Assembly (NCBI GenBank): GCA_937936675.1
Contig: CALDDL010000192.1
Span: 1-6,295, forward strand
Direction: 5' to 3'
Length of the DNA stretch: 6,295 bases
DNA from: an uncultured bacterium
GTDB lineage: Bacteria > Bacteroidota > Ignavibacteria > Ignavibacteriales > Melioribacteraceae
Shown: in pieces, positions 1-6,295 of the stretch
Numbering within the stretch: the first letter of the stretch is position 1
Layout of the letters: each line of letters starts with the position of its first letter
Translations under genes and position numbers: made by a program
The notes under the pieces: generated by a model
Told to the model about the DNA's origin: nothing
Seen by the model: the letters and a program-made list of their open reading frames with translations, nothing else
Database searches by the model: none

Positions 1-918
1 ATAAGTGTATATGATTCTGAAAGAAATGTCGAAATTAAAGAGATGAATTATAACGTTACGATGCAAGGTGGGTTGATCTATCGTGGTAGAGTAGCTATTA
101 ATAATGGTTTTTTCCAAACCGATTTTACAGTACCTAAAGACATTTCTTACGAAAATAAAAATGGCAAGATAATCTCATATATATTTAATGAAGATAATGA
201 TGGTATTGGTGTTACTAATAAAATTCGCGTTGGAGGAACTAATCCGAATGCATCTAATGATGGTAAAGGTCCCGAAATGGAAGTCTTTTTTGATGATATA
301 TCTTTTGAAAACTCTAATCTTGTCAATCGTGATTTTACATTACTTGTAAAACTAAAAGATGAAACGGGATTAAATACTACGGGTACTGGGATAGGCCATA
401 AGTTAGAAGGAATTCTTGACGGAAACGAAACGGCTACTTTGGACCTAACTAATTATTTTATCGGCGATCTCAATTCAGGTGGTAAATCCGGTTTAATTAA
501 GTTCAAGTTTACCGGAACAGAATTAGGCAATCATAATATAAGAATTAAAGCTTGGGATGTATTTAATAATTTTTCTGAATCAACTACATACTTTACCGTA
601 GTTGACGAGGGAACAATTACACTCAGTGATATTTATAATTATCCGAATCCTTTTTCTAATGAAACGGATTTTACTTTTCAGCATAATCTTACAAAGCCAA
701 TTGATATTAAAATTAAGGTTTATACAGTAGCGGGCAGATTAATTAAAGAAATTGAAGCATTCAATGTATTTGATAAATTTGTAAGAGTTAATTGGGATGG
801 AAGAGATGCTGATGGCAATCAGATCGCTAATGGTGTTTATTTTTATAAATTAATTGTAGAAACCACAGATGGTGAATTTAAAAATTCTTATCTCGGTAAA
901 TTAGCAGTAATAAGATAA
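1..918 (+). CDS. porU: Type IX secretion system sortase PorU, C-terminal part (5' end outside window)
   Basis: The frame is open from base 1, so the gene starts upstream; the first in-window ATG (43) is internal. The visible 305 residues match the region after the C25 peptidase domain of PorU, the surface sortase that removes C-terminal sorting domains from T9SS clients and attaches them to the cell surface. Landmarks, numbered from the first visible codon, are GGLIYRGRVAINNG and FTVPKDISY near 23-54, a DGKGPEMEVFFDD segment, the GIGHKLEGILDG segment, and HNIRIKAWDVFNN before a final domain. From Y212 a YNYPNPF motif opens a FlgD/T9SS type A-like Ig domain ending GVYFYKL...KLAVIR. In Porphyromonas PorU also carries such a domain and porV lies directly downstream, as here. 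The catalytic His and Cys lie upstream and cannot be checked. A different C25-family protein is possible but less likely given porV. Confidence 0.9.
   Translation: MSVYDSERNVEIKEMNYNVTMQGGLIYRGRVAINNGFFQTDFTVPKDISYENKNGKIISYIFNEDNDGIGVTNKIRVGGTNPNASNDGKGPEMEVFFDDISFENSNLVNRDFTLLVKLKDETGLNTTGTGIGHKLEGILDGNETATLDLTNYFIGDLNSGGKSGLIKFKFTGTELGNHNIRIKAWDVFNNFSESTTYFTVVDEGTITLSDIYNYPNPFSNETDFTFQHNLTKPIDIKIKVYTVAGRLIKEIEAFNVFDKFVRVNWDGRDADGNQIANGVYFYKLIVETTDGEFKNSYLGKLAVIR
634..915 (+). other. T9SS sorting-type C-terminal domain of PorU
   Basis: This Ig-like domain opens with YNYPNPF and continues through a strand pattern (IDIKIKVYTVAGRLIKEIEA), a WDGRDADGNQIANGVYFYKL segment and the terminal KLAVIR. 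This is the usual layout of T9SS type A / FlgD-like sorting domains. In characterised PorU the domain is thought to be kept rather than cleaved, anchoring the sortase in its surface complex; that this holds here is inference. Confidence 0.85.
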
Positions 919-930
919 TAGCAAATAATT

Positions 931-935
931 GGAGG
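931..935 (+). promoter_or_regulatory. Shine-Dalgarno site of porV
   Basis: GGAGG lies 10 bases upstream of the ATG at 946, inside the 27-base gap after porU. It supports the start at 946 over the in-frame ATG at 955. It is the only strong ribosome binding site in the window; the two downstream genes have only weak purine stretches. Confidence 0.75.
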
Positions 936-945
936 TAAATAAAGT

Positions 946-2103
946 ATGAAAAGAATGATTTTTATTCTGATATTAATGATATCGGTTGTCTATACAAAAG
1001 CTACGTATGCGCAAGGTGAATCGGCTGTACCATTTCTTTTATTAGCACCGGATTCTAGAGCAGGTGGTATAGGAGAATCAGGAGCAGGATTGGCAGACAA
1101 CTCTGCTGCTATATTTTGGAATCCTGCCGGTATAGCGTTTTTAACCGGTTCGGAAGTTAGTTTCACACATAGTAACTGGTTACCACAATTTCAACTTGAT
1201 CTTTTTTATGACTATGCTACATATAGACAATATATAGATGATTTGGCAGGTAGTGTTACTGCTAGTGTTACTTATATGAATTTTGGTGAGTTCGTTAGAA
1301 CTTCTTCTAATTCACCTGACCCTATTGGTACTTTTAGGTCATTTGATGCTGCTTTAACTTTAGGCTATGCTACTAAGGTTTCTACTGACTGGGGATTAGG
1401 GTTTAATTTTCGCCTTATCCATAGTCGTCTATCCGATAAACCAACCGAACAGGAGCAAGGTAAAGGTGTAGCTACATCTGTAAGTTTTGACGTAGCAACA
1501 ATGTGGCGACCAGAAAATTTGGAAATTCCGTTTATCGGTAATATTGGCAATAAATTTAGTGTCGGTATAAATCTTTCTAATATTGGTCCTAAAATATATT
1601 ATATAGATCAGGCACAGGCAGATCCAATCCCCACAAACTTCCGACTTGGTTTTGCAACTCGCTTTTTTGAAGATGATTATAATTCGCTTACAATGACGCT
1701 TGATTTTTCTAAACTATTAGTAAGCCGTCCCGATTCAACAAAAAAGAAAGATGAGTTTTATAAAGCAATTTTTACTGCATGGGCAGACCAGCCATTGAGC
1801 GAAGAACTTAGAGATGTAGTAACATCGATGGGATTAGAATACTGGTACGGAATTCCCGAAGATTTTATGTTCGCTCTTCGACTAGGGTTCTTCTATGAAG
1901 ACCCTGCTTATGGAAATAGAAAATTTGCTACTCTTGGTGCAGGTATAAGATATGATTTATATGGATTTGATTTTAGTTATATAACTACTGATCTCTTCAA
2001 GAATGGTGAAAACCATCCTTTATCTAATACATTGCGTTTCACCCTTCTTATCGGATGGGGCAATACTACTATTCAAAAACAAGGTTTCCCTCGCGGAATA
2101 TAA
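946..2103 (+). CDS. porV: Type IX secretion system outer membrane channel/shuttle protein PorV
   Basis: PorV is a FadL-like outer-membrane beta-barrel that collects T9SS clients from the translocon and brings them to the PorU sortase. The 385-residue protein starts with a signal peptide (K2-R3, hydrophobic 4-16, likely cut at A22|Q23). The mature N-terminus has the family signature: AVPFLLLAPDSRAGGIGESG followed by DNSAAIFWNPAGIAFL, close to the usual 'PFL.I.PDARA.GMGDAG...NPA' pattern. Alternating amphipathic strands fill the rest, with 'FSVGINLSNIGPKIYYID' and 'NFRLGFATRFF' mid-protein and a last strand LRFTLLIGWG near the C-terminus, as expected for an outer-membrane barrel. Length fits the family. 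It lies 27 bases after porU with a good ribosome binding site, so co-transcription with porU is likely. A PorQ/PorV-like paralog is the main alternative, but the porU neighbour favours true PorV. Confidence 0.93.
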   Translation: MKRMIFILILMISVVYTKATYAQGESAVPFLLLAPDSRAGGIGESGAGLADNSAAIFWNPAGIAFLTGSEVSFTHSNWLPQFQLDLFYDYATYRQYIDDLAGSVTASVTYMNFGEFVRTSSNSPDPIGTFRSFDAALTLGYATKVSTDWGLGFNFRLIHSRLSDKPTEQEQGKGVATSVSFDVATMWRPENLEIPFIGNIGNKFSVGINLSNIGPKIYYIDQAQADPIPTNFRLGFATRFFEDDYNSLTMTLDFSKLLVSRPDSTKKKDEFYKAIFTAWADQPLSEELRDVVTSMGLEYWYGIPEDFMFALRLGFFYEDPAYGNRKFATLGAGIRYDLYGFDFSYITTDLFKNGENHPLSNTLRFTLLIGWGNTTIQKQGFPRGI

Positions 2104-2109
2104 TTTTAT

Positions 2110-5073
2110 ATGAAAAAGTATCTCTTATTAATTTTTACGATTTGCTTGGGCAGTTTATCTGCCCAATCTTTTAACGTCAAAGCTAAAGAAGTATCTCATA
2201 TTAAAATTCTTGCCGTAATGGCAGAATTTCAACAGGATACTGATCAAAATACTTTCGGTAATGGAAAGTTTGGTTCTATCTATTCTAAGAACTATGGCGA
2301 TACGATACTTGATCCATTGCCATTTGATAAACAATATTTTGAGAATCATCTTTTATTTGCAAAAAATTACTTTAATAAAGTCTCTAAAGGTAAACTCTCT
2401 ATTGATTATACTGTACTTCCGGAAGTAATTACTTTAAATGAAACAATGAGAAATTATTCACCGACTCCACAGAGTCCCAATGATTTAACTCCTCTCGGTA
2501 AGTTTTCTCAAGAAGTTTGGAATAAAATATCTCAGCAAAATTCTAATTTCGATTTTAGCTCTTATGATTTATTTGTTGTTTTTCATGCAGGAGTAGGCAA
2601 GGAGTTTAATCCTCCGGGAAGTATAGGAGGTGAGCGCGATATTCCTTCTATCTATCTTAGTCTAAAATCTCTTAAAGAAATTCTTGGGAATTCATTTACA
2701 GGATTTAATCTTCCCAATAAATTAGTAACTAATACCTTAATTCTTCCTTCTACCGAATCTAGAGAGATCAGCACAATTTCAGGTGATGTTCTAATTGAAT
2801 TGACTATTAATGGCTTGATTGTATCAAGCATAGCTAGTCATCTTGGTCTGCCTGATCTATTTAATACTAAAACCGGCACAAGCGCGATAGGAAGAACCGG
2901 ACTAATGGATGGTGAATCAATTTTCGGATATAGCGGCACATTTCCTCCAGAACCATCGGCTTGGGAAAAAATATTTCTCGGTTGGGAATCTCCGATTACA
3001 ATAACTACAAATGAAAATATTTATTCGGTTGCTTCATCTCAATCTAATATTTCCGGTACTCCGGCGATTTACAAGCTACCTATAAATAATAATGAATATT
3101 ATTTGATTGAGAATAGAAATAGAGACGCTCATAAGGACGGAGCTACTGTTACTTATAAGATTGGTGATCAAACTTATAGTGCAAATTATACTAAAGGTGG
3201 CAATAGCTTCCAATGGTACTCTGCTGATACGCTTAAAGGTGTAATCGTGGATATTGATGAATATGATTGGGCTGCCGCCGGAAACGGTTTATATATTTGG
3301 CATATTGATGAAAAGATTATAAATGATAAGATCGATAATAATGAAATTAATGCAGACCTATTGAATAAGGGTGTTGATTTAGTTGAAGCTGATGGTATCC
3401 AAGATATCGGAGAAAGATTTTATGATATTTTTGGAGAGACTGTCTATGGACAGGCAACAGAAGATGACTTCTGGTTCAAAGGAAATAAATCGAAATATTA
3501 TAAAAATATTTTTAACTATGATTCTAAGCCTGATTCAAAATCAAATAGAGGTGCTAATTCACTTATAACTATTGATAATTTTAGTGATGTTTCTCCTATT
3601 ATGTCATTTAATGTTCGATATGAATCTGATGCAGCAAATAGAATCCTATCAACTCAAATGTTAGTAGATAATAACTCGGCTAATCTCTTTGGGATAAATT
3701 TCGCAAGTGCTAATCGATATTATCGATTATATAATGGAAAGTTATTTCAATTAGATGATAAAGGTAACTATAAAGCGGAATTTGATTTCTTCTCAAAAAT
3801 TACTCCTGCAGTATTTGATCATGAAGGAAATAAATATATTATGGGCGGATATGGAAGAAACCTTAATATCCTGAAAGTAGGAGCTATTGATAATATCAAA
3901 ACTATCATGTTTCCGGCAGAAATAAATTGGGTATCTGTTAATACTATTTTGAATAGCGGAGTAAAAATTATCATTGGTGTATCAAACAACATTTATTCTG
4001 TCTTTTTTGATATTAATACTTTATCATTAGAATCGTTTACTGCCGATAAAATTATTCATACTCTTAAAGATGAAAAGTTATTGCAAGTACTAAATGACGG
4101 AATCCCTAATTATATTCTTACTGATAAAAACTATTATTCTCTTTTATCAAACAATATTTACTCATTTCTAGAAACACCGATAAAAGCAGCCTTAACAAAG
4201 AATAAAAATGGAAAGTACGTATCAATAATTCTTACGAAGGGGAATAAATTTATAGTCTTAAATGAAGATAATAGTTCGAAAATATTTACTGTGGAATCTC
4301 CGATAGAAATAAATAGTTTTATGCTTGCAGATATTACAGGTAAAGGAGAAAACTCAATTGTATTTAATAATGGAAATAAAATAATTGCCTATAACTTAGT
4401 GGGCTCATTGGAAGAGAATTTCCCTTATTCGATTGATGAGAATAAAACTTTTGTTGGTGAACCTGTTGCTTCCGATATAGATAATGATGGAATAAATGAA
4501 ATTATTTCTGTTACTGATTCAGGTGAATTATATGCTTTAAGAAACGGAAAAGTGTTAGAAGGATATCCATTAGCAATAAATGAAAGTAATAAAATAAAAC
4601 TTTTTCTATTTAATGCAGCGGTTCCCGGAAATACCAGCCACACTGCTTTAGGCGTAATTAGTAATTCATCCGATGTTGAAATATTCGATATAGGTATGAC
4701 AGGTCATAAATTGTGGGGTTCAGAATTTGCTGATTATCAAAGAACTTCCTTCTTCCCGATGGCTACAGTGAAAAATATTCCGTCGGAATTTTTACCCGAG
4801 AAATCAGTTTATAATTATCCGAACCCTGTTACAGGAAATAAAACAAATATTCGTTACTACTTACAAGAAAGTTCGGAAATAAAAATTATGATTTTCGATC
4901 TTGCAGGTGCTCTTGTGGCTGAATTAAATTCAAGCGGCATTGGCGGATTCGAGAATGAAACGGTTTGGGATGTATCGAATATCTCCAGTGGTGTTTATTA
5001 TGCTCATGTTGATATAAAAGGTAACTCAGGAAATTCCGGCAACAAAATTATTAAAATAGCAGTTATTAAGTAA
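2110..5073 (+). CDS. Secreted M6-type pseudopeptidase with propeller-like region and T9SS sorting domain
   Basis: The 987-residue protein has a signal peptide (KK at 2-3, likely cut at A18|Q19) and an M6 (immune inhibitor A-like) region to about residue 510. Family landmarks include ILAVMAEFQQD near 33, YFNKVSKGKLSIDY, YDLFVVFHAGVG, LGLPDLF at 245-251, the Met-turn-like GLMDGES at 264-270, PSAWEKIFLGW at 282-292, EYYLIENRNR at 329-338, GLYIWHIDE at 393-401 and DLVEADG at 423-429. The zinc-binding HEXXH expected before LGLPD is replaced by SSIAS (239-243), so proteolysis is unlikely. Residues from about 515 to 890 look like a beta-propeller with two clear FG-GAP-like blades. The end (900-987) is a T9SS type A sorting domain, so it is probably exported and attached at the surface by the PorU/PorV route. 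It starts 6 bases after porV with no strong ribosome binding site, suggesting translational coupling. Family assignment is firm; the actual role is unknown. Confidence 0.88.
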   Translation: MKKYLLLIFTICLGSLSAQSFNVKAKEVSHIKILAVMAEFQQDTDQNTFGNGKFGSIYSKNYGDTILDPLPFDKQYFENHLLFAKNYFNKVSKGKLSIDYTVLPEVITLNETMRNYSPTPQSPNDLTPLGKFSQEVWNKISQQNSNFDFSSYDLFVVFHAGVGKEFNPPGSIGGERDIPSIYLSLKSLKEILGNSFTGFNLPNKLVTNTLILPSTESREISTISGDVLIELTINGLIVSSIASHLGLPDLFNTKTGTSAIGRTGLMDGESIFGYSGTFPPEPSAWEKIFLGWESPITITTNENIYSVASSQSNISGTPAIYKLPINNNEYYLIENRNRDAHKDGATVTYKIGDQTYSANYTKGGNSFQWYSADTLKGVIVDIDEYDWAAAGNGLYIWHIDEKIINDKIDNNEINADLLNKGVDLVEADGIQDIGERFYDIFGETVYGQATEDDFWFKGNKSKYYKNIFNYDSKPDSKSNRGANSLITIDNFSDVSPIMSFNVRYESDAANRILSTQMLVDNNSANLFGINFASANRYYRLYNGKLFQLDDKGNYKAEFDFFSKITPAVFDHEGNKYIMGGYGRNLNILKVGAIDNIKTIMFPAEINWVSVNTILNSGVKIIIGVSNNIYSVFFDINTLSLESFTADKIIHTLKDEKLLQVLNDGIPNYILTDKNYYSLLSNNIYSFLETPIKAALTKNKNGKYVSIILTKGNKFIVLNEDNSSKIFTVESPIEINSFMLADITGKGENSIVFNNGNKIIAYNLVGSLEENFPYSIDENKTFVGEPVASDIDNDGINEIISVTDSGELYALRNGKVLEGYPLAINESNKIKLFLFNAAVPGNTSHTALGVISNSSDVEIFDIGMTGHKLWGSEFADYQRTSFFPMATVKNIPSEFLPEKSVYNYPNPVTGNKTNIRYYLQESSEIKIMIFDLAGALVAELNSSGIGGFENETVWDVSNISSGVYYAHVDIKGNSGNSGNKIIKIAVIK
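2824..2856 (+). other. Degenerate zinc-binding site of the M6-like protein
   Basis: Active M6 peptidases carry HEXXHXXGXXD here, typically HEFGHxLGLPD. This protein reads SSIASHLGLPD (residues 239-249): both His ligands and the catalytic Glu are Ser, while the Gly, Pro and third-ligand Asp (D249) remain. The reading frame is intact on both sides and the flanks are conserved, so a sequencing frameshift does not explain it. Confidence 0.85.
4327..4578 (+). repeat. Two FG-GAP/VCBS-like propeller blades, 48-residue period
   Basis: Residues 740-775 and 788-823 of the M6-like protein align with an exact 48-residue offset. ADITGKGENSI pairs with SDIDNDGINEI, and NFPYSI pairs with GYPLAI. The second copy has a full Dx[DN]xDG calcium-type loop (D789, D791, D793, G794). 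The first is degenerate, with T743 and K745 at the second and third acidic positions. The similarity is at protein level, not a DNA tandem repeat. Confidence 0.7.
4807..5070 (+). other. T9SS type A C-terminal sorting domain of the M6-like protein
   Basis: Residues 900-987 open with VYNYPNPV and continue through SSEIKIMIFDLAGALVAEL, a VWDVSNISSGVYYAHV segment and a terminal KIIKIAVIK. This is the normal order of a type A sorting domain, the signal recognised by the T9SS translocon and cut by PorU. It is preceded by a typical propeller end, LWGSEFADYQRTSFFP. A short GNSGNSGN loop extends the last hairpin. Confidence 0.9.
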
Positions 5074-5099
5074 TCTCTAAAAAATTCGAAGAATTTATT

Positions 5100-6295
5100 A
5101 TGTTAAAAAAAATCCTCTTTTTGCTCTTTTCGTTTACGATTGTAATAAATGCACAGTTTGATGAATTTCATCCTGAATATAATTGGTTTACTATAAAAGG
5201 GAAGTATGTTTCTGTGCATTTTCATGAAGGTGCAGAAAGGACTGCCAAAACCATTGCCAAAATTGGTGATGATGTATGGGAACCGATTACATCTTTATAT
5301 GGATATGAGCCCGAATCTGTGCACTATGTTATAAAAGATATAGATGATTATTCAAATGGCGCAACATATTTCTTTGATAATAAAATAGAAATATGGGCCT
5401 CGGCTCTTGATATGGATTTAAGAGGATCGCATAACTGGCTTCGTAATGTTATCTCTCATGAGTTTACTCACCTCGTTCAAATTCAATCAGCAATGAAATT
5501 ATCCCGAGCTATACCGGCAGTTTATTTACAATTCTTGAATTATGAAGACAAGAGAAGACCTGATATTCTTTATGGATTTCCTAATTTTATTGCTTCTTAT
5601 CCTGTGGCTACGATTAATATACCGGCTTGGTTTGCAGAAGGAACCGCCCAATATATGCGTAAAGAATTTAATTATGATAATTGGGATAGCCATCGAGATA
5701 TGATCCTCCGATCTTATGCTCTTGATGGTAAACTTCTTACTTGGAATCAAATGGGTGTTTTTAATAAAACAAGCTTAGGAAATGAATCTGTTTACAATTC
5801 CGGATTTGCATTAACGAGATACCTCGCCCAAAAATATGGTGAAGATAAGATTGTTGAAATTACACGCAAACTTGGTAAGTGGTCTAACTTTACTGTTGAT
5901 GCAGCATTCAAGGATGTTCTCGGTAAAGATGGCGATGAGATTTATGATGAATGGAGTAAATTTCTAATCGAGGATTATAATAAAAGAATAAGCGATGTTA
6001 GAAATAATGAAGTTGCCGGAAAAGAAATTCTATCTACCGGATTTGGTAATTTTCACTCAAATTTTTCACCTGACGGTAAGAAATTTTTATATGTAAGTAA
6101 TAAGAAAAATGACTACTTCGGTTTATCTTCAATCTATTTACATACTATTTCTGATTCAACTGACAAATTATTGGTTTCTTTAGCTAGTTCCACCGTTGAA
6201 TTCGTCGGTGATAAAAATCAGATTATATATGCTAAACTAGATTACGATAATCCCGGGATGGCGTATATACATGACTTATTTATTTATGATATAGA
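5100..6295 (+). CDS. Secreted MA-like zinc metallopeptidase with TolB/PD40-type propeller (3' end outside window)
   Basis: The frame runs open from ATG 5100 to the window end, giving 398 residues of an incomplete protein. A signal peptide (KK at 3-4, hydrophobic 5-16, likely cut at A18|Q19) fixes the start and sends it across the inner membrane. The peptidase domain shows HEFTH at 120-124 and a WFAEGTAQY segment with E180 as the probable third zinc ligand, the pattern of MA-like gluzincin peptidases (Peptidase_MA family), so it should be catalytically competent. Y/N-rich helices follow (YNSGFALTRYLAQKYGEDKI) to about residue 300. A beta-propeller then begins: NFSPDGKKFLYVS (321-333), with the SPDGK hallmark of PD40/TolB-like blades. 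It starts 26 bases after the M6-like gene with only a weak purine stretch upstream, so it probably belongs to the same transcript. Whether it ends in a sorting domain cannot be seen. Substrate is unknown. Confidence 0.87.
   Translation, partial: MLKKILFLLFSFTIVINAQFDEFHPEYNWFTIKGKYVSVHFHEGAERTAKTIAKIGDDVWEPITSLYGYEPESVHYVIKDIDDYSNGATYFFDNKIEIWASALDMDLRGSHNWLRNVISHEFTHLVQIQSAMKLSRAIPAVYLQFLNYEDKRRPDILYGFPNFIASYPVATINIPAWFAEGTAQYMRKEFNYDNWDSHRDMILRSYALDGKLLTWNQMGVFNKTSLGNESVYNSGFALTRYLAQKYGEDKIVEITRKLGKWSNFTVDAAFKDVLGKDGDEIYDEWSKFLIEDYNKRISDVRNNEVAGKEILSTGFGNFHSNFSPDGKKFLYVSNKKNDYFGLSSIYLHTISDSTDKLLVSLASSTVEFVGDKNQIIYAKLDYDNPGMAYIHDLFIYDI
5457..5639 (+). other. Intact HEXXH...E zinc site of the MA-like peptidase
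   Basis: H120, E121 and H124 form HEFTH, preceded by the helix RNVIS and followed by LVQ, as in MA-clan peptidases. E180 in PAWFAEGTAQY is the likely third ligand. All expected residues are present, in contrast to the neighbouring M6-like protein. Confidence 0.85.

Noticed and set aside
43..45. ATG at 43 as the true start of the first gene
   Set aside because: The frame is open and PorU-like back to base 1, there is no signal peptide after this Met, and the peptidase domain expected upstream would be missing.
1365..1550. Open antisense frame of 61 codons inside porV
   Set aside because: It lies within a strongly conserved gene on the other strand and shows no recognisable protein features.
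2155..2349. Open antisense frame of 64 codons inside the M6-like gene
   Set aside because: It overlaps the conserved N-terminus of the M6-like protein and has no ribosome binding site or recognisable motif.
2824..2856. Sequencing error or frameshift as the cause of the missing HEXXH motif
   Set aside because: The frame is unbroken, and conserved M6 residues lie directly after and further on both sides in the same frame. Three separate codons would need to be miscalled.
3383..3568. Open + strand frame of 61 codons in a second frame inside the M6-like gene
   Set aside because: The main frame is continuous and conserved here (DLVEADG and following), so this is a shadow frame, not a frameshift or overlapping gene.
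4425..4643. Open antisense frame of 72 codons opposite the FG-GAP-like blades
   Set aside because: It is explained by the codon composition of the sense gene; no independent coding signal is visible.
5082..5096. Inverted repeat AAATTC-GAA-GAATTT between the M6-like and MA-like genes, considered as a terminator
   Set aside because: The stem is only 6 bp and mostly A-T, there is no T-tract after it, and it lies right before the next start codon. It is likely chance in AT-rich DNA.
5526..5750. Open antisense frame of 74 codons opposite the MA-like peptidase domain
   Set aside because: It overlaps the region encoding the conserved third zinc ligand on the + strand and has no features of its own.

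Overview
The window is an AT-rich stretch that reads almost entirely on the + strand as one tightly packed gene cluster of four genes, two of them cut by the window ends. The gaps between genes are only 27, 6 and 26 bases. The content points to a bacterium of the Bacteroidota/Ignavibacteriota (FCB) group. It holds neighbouring type IX secretion system (T9SS) genes porU and porV, C-terminal sorting domains of the 'YNYPNP...GVYFYKL' type, and secreted proteins with short Lys-rich signal peptides ending before Gln. The style of the sorting domains and the low GC suggest an Ignavibacteria-like organism, but this placement is inference.

Layout: 1-918 is the C-terminal part of PorU, the T9SS cell-surface sortase of the C25 (gingipain-like) family, ending in its own sorting-type domain. 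946-2103 is complete PorV, the outer-membrane shuttle that carries T9SS clients to the sortase. 2110-5073 is a complete 987-residue secreted protein with an M6-type (immune inhibitor A-like) peptidase fold, a propeller-like middle region and a T9SS type A sorting domain. 5100-6295 is the N-terminal 398 residues of a secreted zinc metallopeptidase of the MA-like (HEXXH...E) type that runs into a TolB/PD40-like beta-propeller and continues past the window.

The genes look functionally linked: a sortase, its client shuttle, a client with a sorting domain, and a further exported peptidase. The most notable observation is that the M6-like protein keeps nearly all family landmarks but has lost the zinc-binding HEXXH motif, which reads SSIAS. 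It is therefore predicted to be a catalytically dead pseudopeptidase, encoded next to a peptidase whose zinc site is intact. No RNA genes, mobile elements, CRISPR arrays, convincing promoters or terminators were found, and no stretch above 300 bases lacks a gene.
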